Assembly: GCA_030549495.1 (NCBI GenBank)
Contig: JAUIRK010000101.1
Span: forward strand, 310,001-374,000
Direction of reading: 5' to 3'
Length of the DNA: 64,000 nt
Source: Nectonema munidae
Taxonomy: Eukaryota; Nematomorpha; Nectonematoida; Nectonematidae
A program made the translations under genes and the position numbers. The notes beneath the pieces were generated by a model. The model did not search any database. It saw nothing but the letters and a program-made list of their open reading frames with translations, and was not told where the DNA came from. Of the stretch, positions 37,442 to 49,732 are shown in pieces. Positions within the stretch are counted from its first letter, which is position 1. Every line of letters starts with the position of its first letter.

Positions 37442-40400
37442 TTTACATAAAGGCCCACCTTGGAATTTCCCATTGTCTCGGTTGGCCTGTTCGATCCTAG
37501 ATTGGAGCGTGTATTCATCTAAAAAATTACCAAATTGTAAAGAGTCGGAAGTTTTGATTTCTTTTTTGACGAGATCTGCAGGTTTTTGCGGCACTTTTGG
37601 TCTCTTGTCTTTGACGGAATTAGTGACTTGTTTTGATTGCTTGATGTCGGATAACAAGTTTGCTAGTTCCAGCCGCACCACGGACGAGCTATTATCAGTG
37701 AGTGAGGTCTATACATATAAAGAAAAAAATATTTAGTCTCGGAGTAAAATTACATACTTCCATCATATCAATTCTCTTTATATTTTCCTTATTTTAATTT
37801 CTTTTCGCCACAAAATTAATTCTTTAAAAACGTTATCATTTCACTGAAAGATTTCAATGAGCAAAAAATCTTGAAATACTTCGTTCAGAATTAAATTTCT
37901 ATGCCTTTCAAAAAAGCTTAAATATTTAGATGATTCAGACACAACAGACCATATTTTCACAAAGGTAACAGAAATATAATCATAGCGGGTGTCTCATGGT
38001 TGAAATTATTTGAGGAGGAGGGGATAATTTTATTTTAAACGTTTGTGCTTTTTTATTTTTTGAGGTTTTCCCTTGGATATGTAAATACTTTTTTAAGATA
38101 ATTTTAATCTTGATTTTAAAGCTCTTATTGTAAAACTTATGTTGTTTTAAATTTTAGACCTTTTCAACTCACTCTTCTTGCTCAATAATCTATTGTACAA
38201 CTTACCATCATAATATTGTTAACATATGTGTGATGGCTTTATTTAATTTAATTACGTGTTACTTTCTACTGTTGTTATACAAAAACAAAGCGTTTTATGT
38301 GATAATAATAATAAATAGAGAATATGATTTTTTCAATGATTCCGAATTTCATTTCTTCTTTTTTGTCTTTTATAACAGATGTGTATCTGGTTTTTTGTAT
38401 AAAATTTTTTACTGTTTGACCTATCCTTGTAAAGTTTCAGCTCACGCCTGTGTGTTCAAAGTTTATTTGCTGATCGAGGGCATGGTTTCATGTGCCTCAT
38501 AGATCATTACGTGGCTCTATATTGATATGTATGTGCATTTGTGTGAATTAAAAGCTTTGCACGGCGAAACCATTTTGTAAATATTTTCTGACGGTAACCC
38601 ACCAGCACTCTCAAATATTGACTTTGAACATGGCCAACTCTACAATATACAACCTGGAATGAACCGACAAGCCAAAATTCTTTTGATGGTCAATATAAAA
38701 AATCGGACAAAAATTGGATGCTTTTTACTCATGTGTTTTGAAATATTTTGTTAAATTTTTTGTAAGAATTAAATATGTAGAACGGCACTCATTTGACATA
38801 TTCATTGAATAGCGTTGGCTTTGATATTGCATTAAGTTCTTGTCAGCAAATAACTGTGAAAAAATTCTTTTTCTGTAAAATTAACCGAACAAGAGAAAGC
38901 TGTTTATGTGTATTGTCTATGAAACATATATGCAAATAAACAGGTATACTTGAAAATATGGTTTTGAGCAAAATATAGACAAATCCATTTCTTGATATCA
39001 ACATAGGAATACACTTCAAAAATAAGCTTGTCATCTTCCATAGTTCAAAAAATCAAAACGGATCATAAAAATTATACACATGGATATCCCGCCGATTGTT
39101 CGCATTCTTATATTGAAATCTGTCGCACAAATTCGCGCGGGCCGAACATGATATCGTGGATACGTACTTTGGTTTGTGTGTCGGTGGAGTCGTGTTGAGT
39201 ATTTTGTTGTATTTTTGGATTGAATAACTTTTTGCGAATTCTTTCTCTAGGAGGAGAAGGAGGTGGGACAGTGGGTTTTCTTTCTTTTAACTTCGGGGCT
39301 TCTGCTTTCACGCTTTCTTCCTCATTCTAAATATGGAAAAGAGGATATAGCGGTCTAATCCTGTATACACAAAGGATGGACAAGGATATCATTGTTATAG
39401 TATTTACTTTGGAAACTCCCTCTTCTAATATCTTTTTTATGAACACTATAAGCTGAATGATACAAATTATAAGGAGATGAGCCCTAAACGTTAGAGCAAG
39501 GTTTCTGAACCGTTCTAACAGTAAGAGAGCAAAAAATTTCAAGACCTTTGAGGGCATACCATATGCTATAAATTTTGGTGGATATAAGCACCCATAAATA
39601 ACTTAATGATGCATAGAAAGGTATGAACGCACACGCAGACACACACCCCCACAGATATTCAGACATAAACACACATACATGTGAAACAATAAATGCAGTG
39701 CATAAGAACTAAGCTGCTTATAAGAGAAATTGTTTTTCTGTGTTAGTAAAACACTGAATAATCCATTTTTATCAAAATAAGATGTTGAATTTACCGTTTT
39801 TGGCTCGTCTTTTATAACCTCTTTCTTTCTCTCGCTTTCTTATATATACAGTGAAATCTCAAAGTCAGATAAATCGAACATTGGGTTGTGTCGAAATTTT
39901 TTGAGGTCCCAGCCCCAAAGCCATAGTTTCAATTAAATAACTGCGGTTAACTCGAAGTGGGATAAGTCGAACATTCGGTTGTGTAGAAGTAAATCTGCCG
40001 TATCCTACACGTGTAATTGGTGTTAATAACTCCCTTTGTCTCGGAGCGTCACTTCTTTAACTTCGACATCAAAAGACATGATCACAAGACAATAAAGGGA
40101 ACTGTAAGTTTGTGATCGATGCGATCAAAGGACACGCTAATTGCGATTGAGTAATATAATGCGGTCAGTTTAATATCCTCTTGAGAACAACATTAAACAC
40201 TAGTTACATGGAAGTTTCAACATTCGCAATCCTTCAATCAATGATTACAAGATTCATTTCTAGTGACAGCTTTAGCTTACACATCGACCGTATCTCATAA
40301 AATATGTCCTCCGTGAAAAGAAAGTACATAAGTTTAAGACGAAATACCAAGAATAAAATGCTAAAACTTTGATTTCACTCAACGCTTTGTCGCCATCGAT

Positions 40401-43400
40401 AAAAAATGAATGATCTTATGAGACCAGTGGTCCCAGTCGTAAACGCATGCGACTCTGTCAGTTACATGATGTAGAAGACGCCTCTTGCGTGTGAGAATAC
40501 CCGAGCTCAAAATATTCCCAGCCCGGGGCCCATTTTGCAAGTCAAGGAACTGAAACTCGTAAAAGACCTGCATCACCCAGACTTTCACTGTAGAGAAGCT
40601 TTGCTTCGTCCAGTGTTTCTCAACCTTTTTTTCCCAACGCCCCCTTTAGACTTTTTTTAATTTTTGTACCCCCCCCCCCCCCCCCCCCTTTACCAATTGA
40701 AATCATAACCCCATATAATTATTAAAGAATGAATTTGATCTCATCGATACTGAGCATCAAATATTTTTATTGTGCTTTAAATTTTACGATATTCATTCTT
40801 CCAAAAAAAACTATAGTTTCTCCCTTTTTAAACATTAGTTGAAAAAAAATTTTCAATTTTTATTAGTGCGATTTTTGACATTGTTTTTTTGACACTATTT
40901 TTTGAATAAGAGGTTCAGTGCCTGAAATCGATCAGCATAAATCATTTTCTATTTTGAGTCTGTTTCTTGATTTTGTTTTAATTGAAAATAAAGCCGAAAA
41001 CGTAGCTTCACAAAGATAGGTAGATCCGAAGAGGATTAAAACCTTGAGAGCTTTACTGGCAAGTTTGGAGTAGATGGGATGATATTTTATCCAGAAAGCT
41101 TCAAGATCCAGTTCTTTAAAGGTATTTTCAGCGTTAAAGGTACATTTTAATTTAAGAAACTCTTCTTGGGCATCATCTGGAACATTTTCAATCTCAGTTT
41201 GGAAGGGATTTATTATAAATTTCCAGTCTTGCCGATTTTTGTCTACATCCGGGAAATATCTAATAAATTCTTCTTTCAAATTTTCTAAATGTGTGGATAT
41301 TTGTTTTTTCAAATCACAATTTAAACCATTTTGATTCAGAGCCAATTCCAAGTTACTAAAGTTCGGTGCATTCCCTTGCTGAATCTGAGATTTCCAGACA
41401 TTGTTTCCTTCCATGTCGAAAATTTTCGATAAGTTACTTTTCAAACAAATCTACATCATTTCAATCATAACAATCTTTTTTTAATGGACAGTTTGGGTTT
41501 CGTCCTGACCACTATGCTGAGCTTCTGCATTCTCTTTTTTAAATGAAGTTATAATAAGAATGGGATATATCTATATTCATAAATCCCAAAGCTTTTGATA
41601 ACACTTCTCACTGTATTTTACTTCAAACTAAAAAAATATGGATTTTCATCTAAGTGTGTTACATTGCGGTCTTCTTACCTGGATGATAGAATGCAGTGTG
41701 TATATCTATTGATAGGTTACGGGGTTCCTCAGTGTTCTATATTGGGTCCCCTATTTTTTCCTATTTTCATCAATGATATTACTAATGCTGGAATATTCGA
41801 CACTATTTACATATTACTACTTTTAATCCTTTGGATGATCCTCTTTTAAAGATTATTTTTTTTAAGTTAGTAGATTGGTTTTCAAATAACTCAGTGAGAA
41901 ACAAACGTAAACATAATCTCCCAGATTTGGGTATTGAATTTGTGAACAAGTTTAATTTTTATGGATGATAAATTGAGTTGGAAGCTTCATTATTGTTTTG
42001 TTTAAAAAAAATTAACATTGTGCTTGGTAAATTCAGAAAATGTAGCATTAAGTTTTTATAGCATTATTAACGGGGGTTATGCAGCAAATGATAATAATAT
42101 AAGAATGCTCCAAAAAGATGCTAAGATTAATGTTAAACCAACCTGATATTTCTCACAGATCTACTTTATTTCTTGATAATAATCTTCTTAAACTTGATGA
42201 CATCGATCATCTCTGTCTTTCTTTATTTCTTACAAATTCAACAACAATATTTTACCATCTTTATTTTCTAGCTGGTTTCCCTATAATCATGAAATCGAAG
42301 ATTTTTCTTTAAGAAATTCCAATCATATTGTAGCTTCTCGATATAAGTTTCCTAAATCTAAGATATCTCTTTGACATAGAGTTTGTAGGTATTTGAATTC
42401 TGTAGTATCTTTGTTAAATTCTCTGACGCTGTTAAATATGTAAAAAGGTACCTTTTGAAATACTACATCCGATTTTAGGAGCGTCAATATTTGATTGCAA
42501 ATTGTTTTGTTTGCAGGTATTTATCTATTTGAGTTGTTTGGTATTTGTCGTTTCGCACTTTAAGCGTAATTTATCAGTTTTCTCTGATAACTTAATTTCC
42601 AAATATCTATATTTTTTATACATGTGAAACATTTGCTTATTTTCTTGTATATATAATAAACATTAATATAAGTTCCAAAATATATCATTACTTTATCTTA
42701 TTTTTTAATTTTATTTTCTTTTCCATCCTATACTTATATATTAATCTCTAGCGCCTCTGATCTTTGAAGTATGCACTTCTTTAATCCATCCAATTATATT
42801 GTGTGAATATATTGATACATTCTATTTTGCTTAATAATCTGTTTTATAGAGAAAAAACTGAGAACCCAATGTAAAGAATATTGAAATGTACAAATGAAAT
42901 ATAAAGTTATATATATTTCATACATACACTTTCATATTCAATACATTTCTTTCTCGATAAAGATCTTTTCTAAGGTCGAAATATATCAAAAATTAAATAT
43001 GTGTTCCTTAAAATCCTTATATCTATCATAGTGGGACAGCCTAATGTTGACTTTATTTTTTGGCTTCGAATTCAAAAAATTAATAATGTTTAAGTATACC
43101 TCGGCAAAGGGTAAAGGAGGAAGCGGAATATTTTTTGTGACGAGATTTTCCTGCAAATGTGAAGGAAATCTATCATCAGAAGCTGATGAGGTACTCCAAT
43201 ACTCTTCAGAGCTAAAAGAGTTTATCGTAAGATTTGATGAAGCTTTCGGAGAGGAATTGGATATGGCATGCGAAATCGAGGCTTGTTTCGAATTCAGTTT
43301 GAATAGTTTTCGTATGTTCGGCATTTTGCCTTTTTTCTCGCGATTGCGTGCGCTCAAGGATTCTTTCGATGTGGCAGAAGGACTAGAGGACAACACAAAA

Positions 43401-45112
43401 TCATTCATAGCAGAGGCGCTGTTCAGCTTGACGCCATTCAACAAAACGTCCTTATTTCTTTTTAAACTGAAAGATCTTTTGCAGTTCAAGAATTCTCTAA
43501 GATGTTCATCACTTATCACTTCTTTTCTACTTCCAAGGGTTGCACTCTTTTTGAACTCGATGGTTGCAAGTGTGTTCTTTCCGTTCGTTGAGTTTGCGTC
43601 AAGATTTGTATGGTGTGAGTTTAAGTCGTTAGCGATGCAGGCAAGTCTCGACTCGAATTTAATGTTCGCCTTTCCGAATGAGTGTCTTCCGAATGAGCTA
43701 AACTTTATTTTGGCACACTTGGTCAAACTTTCCCCTGCCTTTTCATCAAATTTACTTTTTGACTCATTTTCTTGGAAATTACTTTGCACTCTGTGAATGA
43801 TGTTACTGATGTCTGGCTTATGAAAATAAGTTGTTGAGTTCACAGCACAACCACCAACTCTCTTCAAGTCATTGAAACATTCGGCTATCTCTTTGCGAAC
43901 CAAACACGAAGGTTCTTCGTATAACGGCGAAAGAAGTGGAATCCCATGAGAATTGGGCAGATTAGCAGCAGAACTTTCTACATCGTCCATATCTTCCCTA
44001 CCTCCTTCTTCGTGAGTGATCTCCGAAGAAGTCGTATTAGAACTCGAAGACTGCAGATCGAGGTACAAGTAAGAACTAGATTCTTCACGAGTAGAATCAC
44101 TTTTATCTTGTAGACGAGGAGAAGAGATTTCTTCGTCTGCTTCTTGGGCCTTGCTTTTGTCACAAAGTAGAGATACATTGTTTGAGTTGTTTTTATTCGC
44201 GATGTTGGCGTCTTCTTCTTCTTGTGCTTGTTGTTCTGAATTGGCAAAAACTTTCTGAGTCATCACTGACTTCACTTTTTTATACTTGAAAAACTTTAGG
44301 AAACCACGTCTCCCTTCACTCTTCACCTTACATTCTTTTTCTTGGTCTTGCAAAACACAGGTGGATGTGAGGTTGGATAAGGTGGAAGAATCTTCTTCAA
44401 ATGCACTACTTTTGCATTCCACAAAAGATTCACCTTCTTTGCAGTTTTTAGTTTCGAAGTTGATGTTGAACAAGCTTTCTGATATTTCTTCCAGGAGTGA
44501 TTTTTTACAAGAATTATTCGGAAAAACTCCTAACAAACAATCATTTATGGAGCATTTGTTATTAGTATTTTCTAATTTGATTTTGGGCGAACTTTGTACT
44601 TCGCTTGGAGACGATTTTTTGATAGGACTTTGTAAACCTTTTTCCTTGGCCTCGATTTTCGGCTGTTTCACTTTAACAGGTTTTTCAATTTGACTATCTG
44701 AACTTCGTTCCTTTAAATTAGACTCTACTGGTTCCGCTGATTCATGGAGAAGAATCGTTTCTTTTTGCGGCAACGTCTTTTTAGGTTCTACACCTCCTCC
44801 TTTATTGTTTGAGAAACTTCTAAATCGGTAAAACTTCTTCAATTCTTGGTTAACTTCCTGCAAGTTTACTTTAGTGTAGCCATTTTTCTCAGTGTTGATC
44901 GCTGTCAACATCATCGCTTTCCTTTCCTCTTCATTTTCCGGCAAGGAATCATCTGAGTCTGAGAAGGATTCTCTTGTAAAAAACCTGTAATCGAAATTCA
45001 TCAAATACTCATTCTCTGCACCTCCTTCAAAATCCATGACCTTAGGCTCATCGCTCGATATCTTCACCTTGTGAGTCTTTTTACTGCTTTGATAAGCACT
45101 AGTTTTCAACAT
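37442..45112 (-). CDS. Serine-rich protein of unknown function, three exons (minus strand)
   Basis: The exons in coding order are 45112-43100 (ATG start, 671 codons), 39326-39168 (53 codons) and 37708-37442 (89 codons). Introns are GT-AG and all junctions are phase 0 (GAG|GTATAC, TTTAG|AAT, AAA|GTACGT, TATAG|ACC, AAA|GTAAAA). A last exon probably lies at 27559-27176. I do not recognise the family. Visible features are an acidic serine patch ('FSDSDDSLPENEEER', residues 50-64), a long Ser/Lys/Glu-rich low-complexity middle, and basic-hydrophobic patches 'RRGFLKFFKYKKVK' (about 268-281) and 'MPNIRKLFKLN' (about 597). Proline-rich 'NIPLPPLPFAE' lies at the end of exon 1, and 'VPPPSPPRERIRKKLF' in exon 2. 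There is no signal peptide or membrane segment. It is probably a largely disordered cytoplasmic or nuclear scaffold; the proline motifs could bind SH3, WW or EVH1 domains (inference only). The uninterrupted 2-kb frame and clean splicing argue that it is a real host gene. Confidence 0.75.
37740..39100. other. Intron between exons 2 and 3 of the unknown gene
   Basis: AT-rich DNA; no repeat end or exon recognised. Confidence 0.5.
39849..40150 (+). mobile_element. One end of a Tigger/pogo-like element
   Basis: After a TA dinucleotide the sequence begins 'CAGTGAAATCTCAAAGTCAG' and repeats 'taaatcgaacattgggttgtg' (about 39870) as 'taagtcgaacattcggttgtg' (about 39963). Tigger-type ends have such repeated 'TCGAAC' subterminal words. 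No transposase or opposite end was found. It lies in the first intron of the unknown gene. Confidence 0.55.
40160..40605. other. Non-coding DNA with a GC-richer island of unknown nature
   Basis: About 40380-40590 is richer in G+C than its surroundings ('gaccagtggtcccagtcg', 'cagcccggggcccattttgc') and is open on the minus strand for 69 codons. I recognise neither the protein nor a repeat family. It may be another transposon fragment. Confidence 0.35.
40611..41460 (-). mobile_element. hAT fragment: one terminal end plus transposase C-terminus
   Basis: The plus strand at 40611 starts 'CAGTGTTTCTCAACCTTTTT', followed by 'cccaacgccccc' and a 21-base C run (40671-40689). This is a hAT end of the family also seen near 47.09 and 49.37 kb. 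The minus-strand frame 41444-40932 (170 codons) is hAT transposase of ZBED5/FAM200 type, ending in 'LFGSTYLCEATFSALFSIKT' and 'KSRNRLKIENDL'. The N-terminal half and the other end are absent; a LINE fragment begins just beyond 41460. Confidence 0.78.
41480..42480 (+). pseudogene. Decayed LINE reverse transcriptase fragment (jockey/CR1-like)
   Basis: Pieces in order are 'GQFGFRPDHYAELLHS' (about 41487), 'LKKYGFSSKCVTLRSSYLDD' and 'GVPQCSILGPLFFPIFINDI' (RT motif with the G-P-L-F-F block), and a C-terminal 'SLRNSNHIVASRYKFPKSKI' region (about 42300). The expected FADD box is destroyed and many stops are present, so the copy is old. It sits in the first intron of the unknown gene, antisense to it. 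Confidence 0.75.
42490..42985. other. AT-rich intron DNA, nothing recognised
   Basis: This sequence lies between the LINE fragment and the large exon. No motif was recognised. Confidence 0.4.
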
Positions 45113-45219
45113 CTTCTCTTATACAATGAATTTTTATTGCTATTGCAATATCTAAATATAAAAGAAAAATTTGAATATAATTTGAAATATTGCATCTTCG
45201 ATTCTTAGAAAAAGAAGCA

Positions 45220-45300
45220 GGGTTGTGGAGTCGGAAATTATTTTGCGAATCCGACTCTACTTATTTATAATTTTTCGCCTCCAACGCCGACTTCACCTAT
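45220..45300. repeat. GACTCC-family repeat with inverted halves
   Basis: 'GCAGGGTTGTGGAGTCGGAA' is followed within 30 bases by the inverse 'GCGAATCCGACTCTACTT', then 'CCAACGCCGACTTCACC'. The left edge CAGGGTTG.GGAGTCGG resembles a hAT-type terminus. It lies just upstream of the start codon of the minus-strand gene. Confidence 0.6.
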
Positions 45301-47055
45301 TTGTAATTTTGTGATCGCAATTCTGTCCAATCAAGTCAGCATGACAATAGTTTTGCGTGTCCTTCTTCCATTTCCTTCTACCTACAAGTGAGAGGACGGG
45401 TTTTCAACTAGTAAAAGTTTAAAAACAAGAAATAGAGACAGATTGCGTGTTGTAGATAGCATGACACATGTTCCAACAGACATTAGGCCATTAATTTAAG
45501 GCTTGCTGCTCAAGTACAACTGCAGATACCGCACTAATTCAGGTAAATACCTCTTGAAACATCCTAAAAAAATTTAACGTTAAGGGCTTAAACGTTGCGA
45601 AACACTGATTTATAACTAATGTTAGAAGTGTGATGATATGTACCATATTTCAAGGTCGTTTGTGAATGGCGATTTTAGTTGGTGATTGAAAGATGTCGTA
45701 AATCTTACACCTTTATGATTTAGTCTATTTTCTTCAACATAATTTTATCGGTTTCCATTAGTTTATTGTCTTTCTTACATCGTCTTCAAAAAGATTTTCA
45801 AATTATTGTTTATAACCTTTTTATCTAATCCCAATTAGCATTCAAATCTAAACTATTTTTTCAAATATTTGGTTTAAAATTTTTTTCCAAAAACTTTCTA
45901 CTCCATAAAGCTTTATACCTTTACAAGGTGTGTGTGTAATAAATAAGTCCATTCTTCAATTTTATTCAATTTTTTAGCCTTTTTTATGAGTTGCAAAAAC
46001 ACAACATTAGACCAAAATGTTAAAGATTTTTCTATGTTGTGTTTTTGCAACGTTTGGCACGTTCTTTGTTTTCTTCCTGTTGGATATTTAAACCAGATCA
46101 AATCCTTGATTTTGTTTCAGCAAACGATGACTTAGAGGTGGAAGCGTTAGGACATCTCTATAATTATCTAAAAATGTTCTTCCCTTGAATGCAGAAGCAA
46201 GAGTCAGAGTTGCAGAAAACTTCTGAGCTAAAGTAGTAGCAAGATATATAAATAGCAAAAACTCGCTTCCTATAAAACGCAATGTTGAGCCTTGATTCGC
46301 TTAAAAAAATCTATATGTTATCTAATCACGAAAATATTAGCATTTTAAATGGCGTTATGAAACTAGAGAATAATCAAATCACTTTGGTATTAAAAATATA
46401 AAAATCTCATGAAATTTAAGAATAATCATAAAATAAAAAATACAAATTGCACACTTTGGCAACATAAGATAGGAAATGATTTGGTAAAGGAAATATAATT
46501 CAGACCATTTTCAAAAAATTTCATTTTTGACAGTTACAACTTTCAAAAGTTTGGATAAATTCAAAAAATGACAGTTTATTAAATATTCCAATCAAATCAT
46601 AGCACACACGGTTAGATCGTAAGAGACACTCACAGATATTACGCAAGTACACATAAAAATACACATTCATAGATAAACAGTCAGACAGATGCAGATTTAC
46701 ACACAATATGGACTTATGTGAAAATGTTTTCCAAGGTCCCAAGAATCCTTAAGATTCACCCTGATTCAGGGATAGTGAAAAATGTTCTATCCAAAAGTTA
46801 AAAAAAATTTGGTTTATCAATAAGAAAAACGGTATTTTTATTTTTAATTATTGGTAAAAATTGTAGAAAGTTAATGCTTCATAAAAAATTAATGATAATA
46901 ATAATTTTTAATATATTTTCAAAATTTTATATTTTTACCTTAACATTTTATAATTTATATTTTTGAAATGGAAATTTTCAAAATTGAAAATATTTTAAAA
47001 ATTATGAATGAATAAAATTTTATTTTATATTCTTTAGTTAGTAAGGTAACTTTTT
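45301..47055. other. Region upstream of the minus-strand gene, nothing recognised
   Basis: Its promoter or 5' UTR exons should lie here or further right, but I cannot place a TATA box or exon with confidence. No repeat ends were recognised. Confidence 0.4.
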
Positions 47056-47059
47056 TCCA

Positions 47060-47098
47060 TAAAAGAGGCGTTGAGTCAAAAAAATTGGGGAACAACTG
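47060..47098. mobile_element. Solitary right end of the CAGTGTTTCTCAACC hAT family
   Basis: 'aggcgttgagtcaaaaaaat' followed by 'tggggaacaactg' is the inverse of a CAGTTGTTCCCCAA...AACGCC end, matching the hAT ends at 40611 and 49373. No partner end or target duplication was found. Confidence 0.45.
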
Positions 47099-47224
47099 AT
47101 ATCGATTATCTTATGCCGTCACAGTCAGGTGTCGTTTATCATCACAATTTGGTTCTCAGTCCGTATGGGCGAAAAATAAAGAGGTAGTTTTTCAAAAATG
47201 AAAAATGTTCTTCTTGTATGTTTT

Positions 47225-47345
47225 GTTAGGATTGGCAAGTGAATATCAATGTACGTATTGTACTTTTACAATACGGGGGCAAGCCTATTTTCCTCATAAT
47301 TCGATACAAGCTTTGTGATACACCCCACGGTATCTTTACCTTTAC
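47225..47345 (+). repeat. SINE-like repeat, copy 2 (body)
   Basis: 'CTCATAATTCGATACAAGC' and 'CGGTATCTTTACCTTTAC' match the body of the SINE-like repeat at 5014-5165 in the same order and spacing. The tRNA-like head is too decayed to show both Pol III boxes. Confidence 0.5.
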
Positions 47346-47349
47346 ACAA

Positions 47350-49360
47350 AATTGTGAAAAGTTGTGTTGTTTTTGATGAAACTAAACTTACACTTTCTTA
47401 TGAAGACTAAATAATTTTTTGACATTTTAAGGCAGTCATAAGATGACTCTTAATTCACAAACTTTATTACATACACATTTACAACCTAACAATCTAGTAT
47501 TCAGAAAGAGTTATCTTACTTCTGGGCAATCTCATTTGTTGAATGCCGGTTTAATTAATCAAAAACAATGGAAATAGCGTGTCTTTTTCCAGAAAACAGT
47601 GTGCAGAGACGAAAAGATGGATTATCAGATTTATTAAAGCATTTTATCACGCGTTGGAATCGTTCCTAGTCACGTGCAAGCGAAATAACGATAAAGCGGT
47701 TTATCGGAGAAAGGATAAGCAAGACCTGATAAAAATGAAATGTATATATATATCGTCATAACTCGTAACTCAAAATATAGTCAAAACCATAGCGACGTAA
47801 TAACACGATTGACATTTGCAGTATTTAAAATGTGTATAGGAAAATAAGAGTGAAGACGAAGAATAAGGAAGTTATGTAGTTAGTGATGATGCCACGTGTT
47901 GCACTTAGTTGGACCGACTACTCCCCTAAAGATCTACATACTCTACTGGTTAACGAGTTGCTCGCTTGACAAGTTATGAACAGAAGCATTGTTAGATTTA
48001 AGGAGAAAAACTTACAGCGACTTGAAAACCAAAAAATTGCGAGATTGGACCAGGTGGAAAAGTTGCAAGGAAAACTGTCAAACAACTGTCCACCATCTTA
48101 ATAAAGAGATGGAAGCAAACTAAATCTGCCTCGCTTCAATGCACGCCTTGTTAAAATTAGGAAAGTATTTCACTTCTCAGAAAAAGTAAGCAACACACAA
48201 TAAATTGAAAAAGTGAAAGAGATGTGTGACAATGGAACTCAAAAGATTGCGACTTCGAAAAGAGTGCGTGAGTTGATATGACATCGCAAGGACATGCTAG
48301 TGTTTAGTGAAAATCGCTCCTAATCATCGACTTGTACATTATATTTTGTATAAAATATGCTGATAATAATTTGATTCAGAAAATATACGTGTCTAGTGTA
48401 GGAAAAACAGAAAAAACATTTGATAACATAGTAATTCACTGCTTAGTATATATGTGAATATTAAAATAATAAATATTAATGGAGAAGAAAGATATTAAGT
48501 AAAGAAAGCGCTCTTATGCTTATTATTATTGTTGTTATTGTTAAGAAGATGAGTGCTTGGTGAAGTGTTCTCGAAAGATTTTAAACTAAACACATTTCTC
48601 GTCTCCCTAAGTGTAAGGAATTAAGGATTAAGGGCATCAAGAGAAGTAAAAATGGGTGATGGAGACGATACACAAGGAAAAGGGAAGCTGCAGACAATCA
48701 AATGTTAAACTCACAACCTTAACCTAATAACAGCTCAATAAGCAAACTTAGCGATTCTAAACGTCGTGAGCGTGTGCCATATGGAGAGTTATTTAGAAAA
48801 CTTTTAAGGCTAAAAAATTAAAATCCCAACTAACAAAGTTTCTAAACCTCGCTGTTGTCGGAAAAGCTACGGTACCCTAATATCAATGTCGTGTTAATTT
48901 GAGCAATTACACCTATAAAATGATATGCACAATATATTGATTGATATAATGTATTTGTATATCAGAGAAACATATGGTTGTTAAAATTTACTAGCAAAGC
49001 GAAGACAGTGTTACCAGTTGTGTTTTTAAATTATATTTATAATTTAGTTGGTTATTTAAGGTATGATGAAACTCTAACTCTAAGTACATACAAAAATGCG
49101 ACTCCAACACCGAGTCCAAGTACTTGAACATTTAAAATATTTAAACCCAACTATTACGTTCGGCGCGTGCTAAAGAAGTTACAAAAACTAAACTTAGTTT
49201 TTCATTACCCTTTTTTATATAAGAAGGCAATACCCAGGGTCCGTTTTATGGTACAGCAATACTGTTACTGTTAATAAACTTACACTACTCGAGGACACAT
49301 GTTTGAAACGTTTTACAAAAAGGTTATATTCTCCCTTGCTTATGTGGATAATAACACTAA
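47350..49360. other. Non-coding DNA; one unexplained stretch and a GACTCC copy
   Basis: Bases 47880-48300 are less AT-rich than their flanks and read like decayed coding sequence, but no frame stays open and no family was recognised. Bases 49065-49135 hold a decayed GACTCC copy ('AATGCGACTCCAACACCGAG'). Confidence 0.4.
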
Positions 49361-49372
49361 TGCATGCAAAAG

Positions 49373-49420
49373 CATTGTTTCCCAAACTTTTCCTACTCAA
49401 CGCCCCCTTAGTACAAATTT
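49373..49420 (+). mobile_element. Left end of the CAGTGTTTCTCAACC hAT family
   Basis: 'CATTGTTTCCCAAACTTTTC' followed by 'ctcaacgccccc' matches the hAT end at 40611. The interior that follows carries no recognisable transposase. Confidence 0.5.
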
Positions 49421-49732
49421 TTCAAAGAAAGGAAACACATTTACTTATAAAATCTATTTTCCTCCAGAATGCAAAAATGGATAGACTTGCATTTGACTTT
49501 TAAGTTTCATGATTATCTTCCAAATTTAAATCTTGGGTTTGATATTACTGAAATTAATTCTGATACAACCACTCTTCCATTAACTAAACGCTTTCTTTCA
49601 TTACTTAAATATGTTTACAGCACTAAATCAATTTCCTATCTTACAATCCGATGACAATAATGTTTTTTTCTCTTCCACAGATTGTAAAATTTATTTTTTT
49701 GATATCTTAAAAATTTATAGCTATTTATATAA

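Noticed and set aside
37431-37736. A 101-codon plus-strand frame
   Set aside because: It is antisense to exon 3 of the minus-strand gene, which has correct splice sites and phase.
43044-43796. A 250-codon plus-strand frame, and another at 44286-44693
   Set aside because: Both are shadows of the large minus-strand exon, which has the splice signals and the sensible composition.
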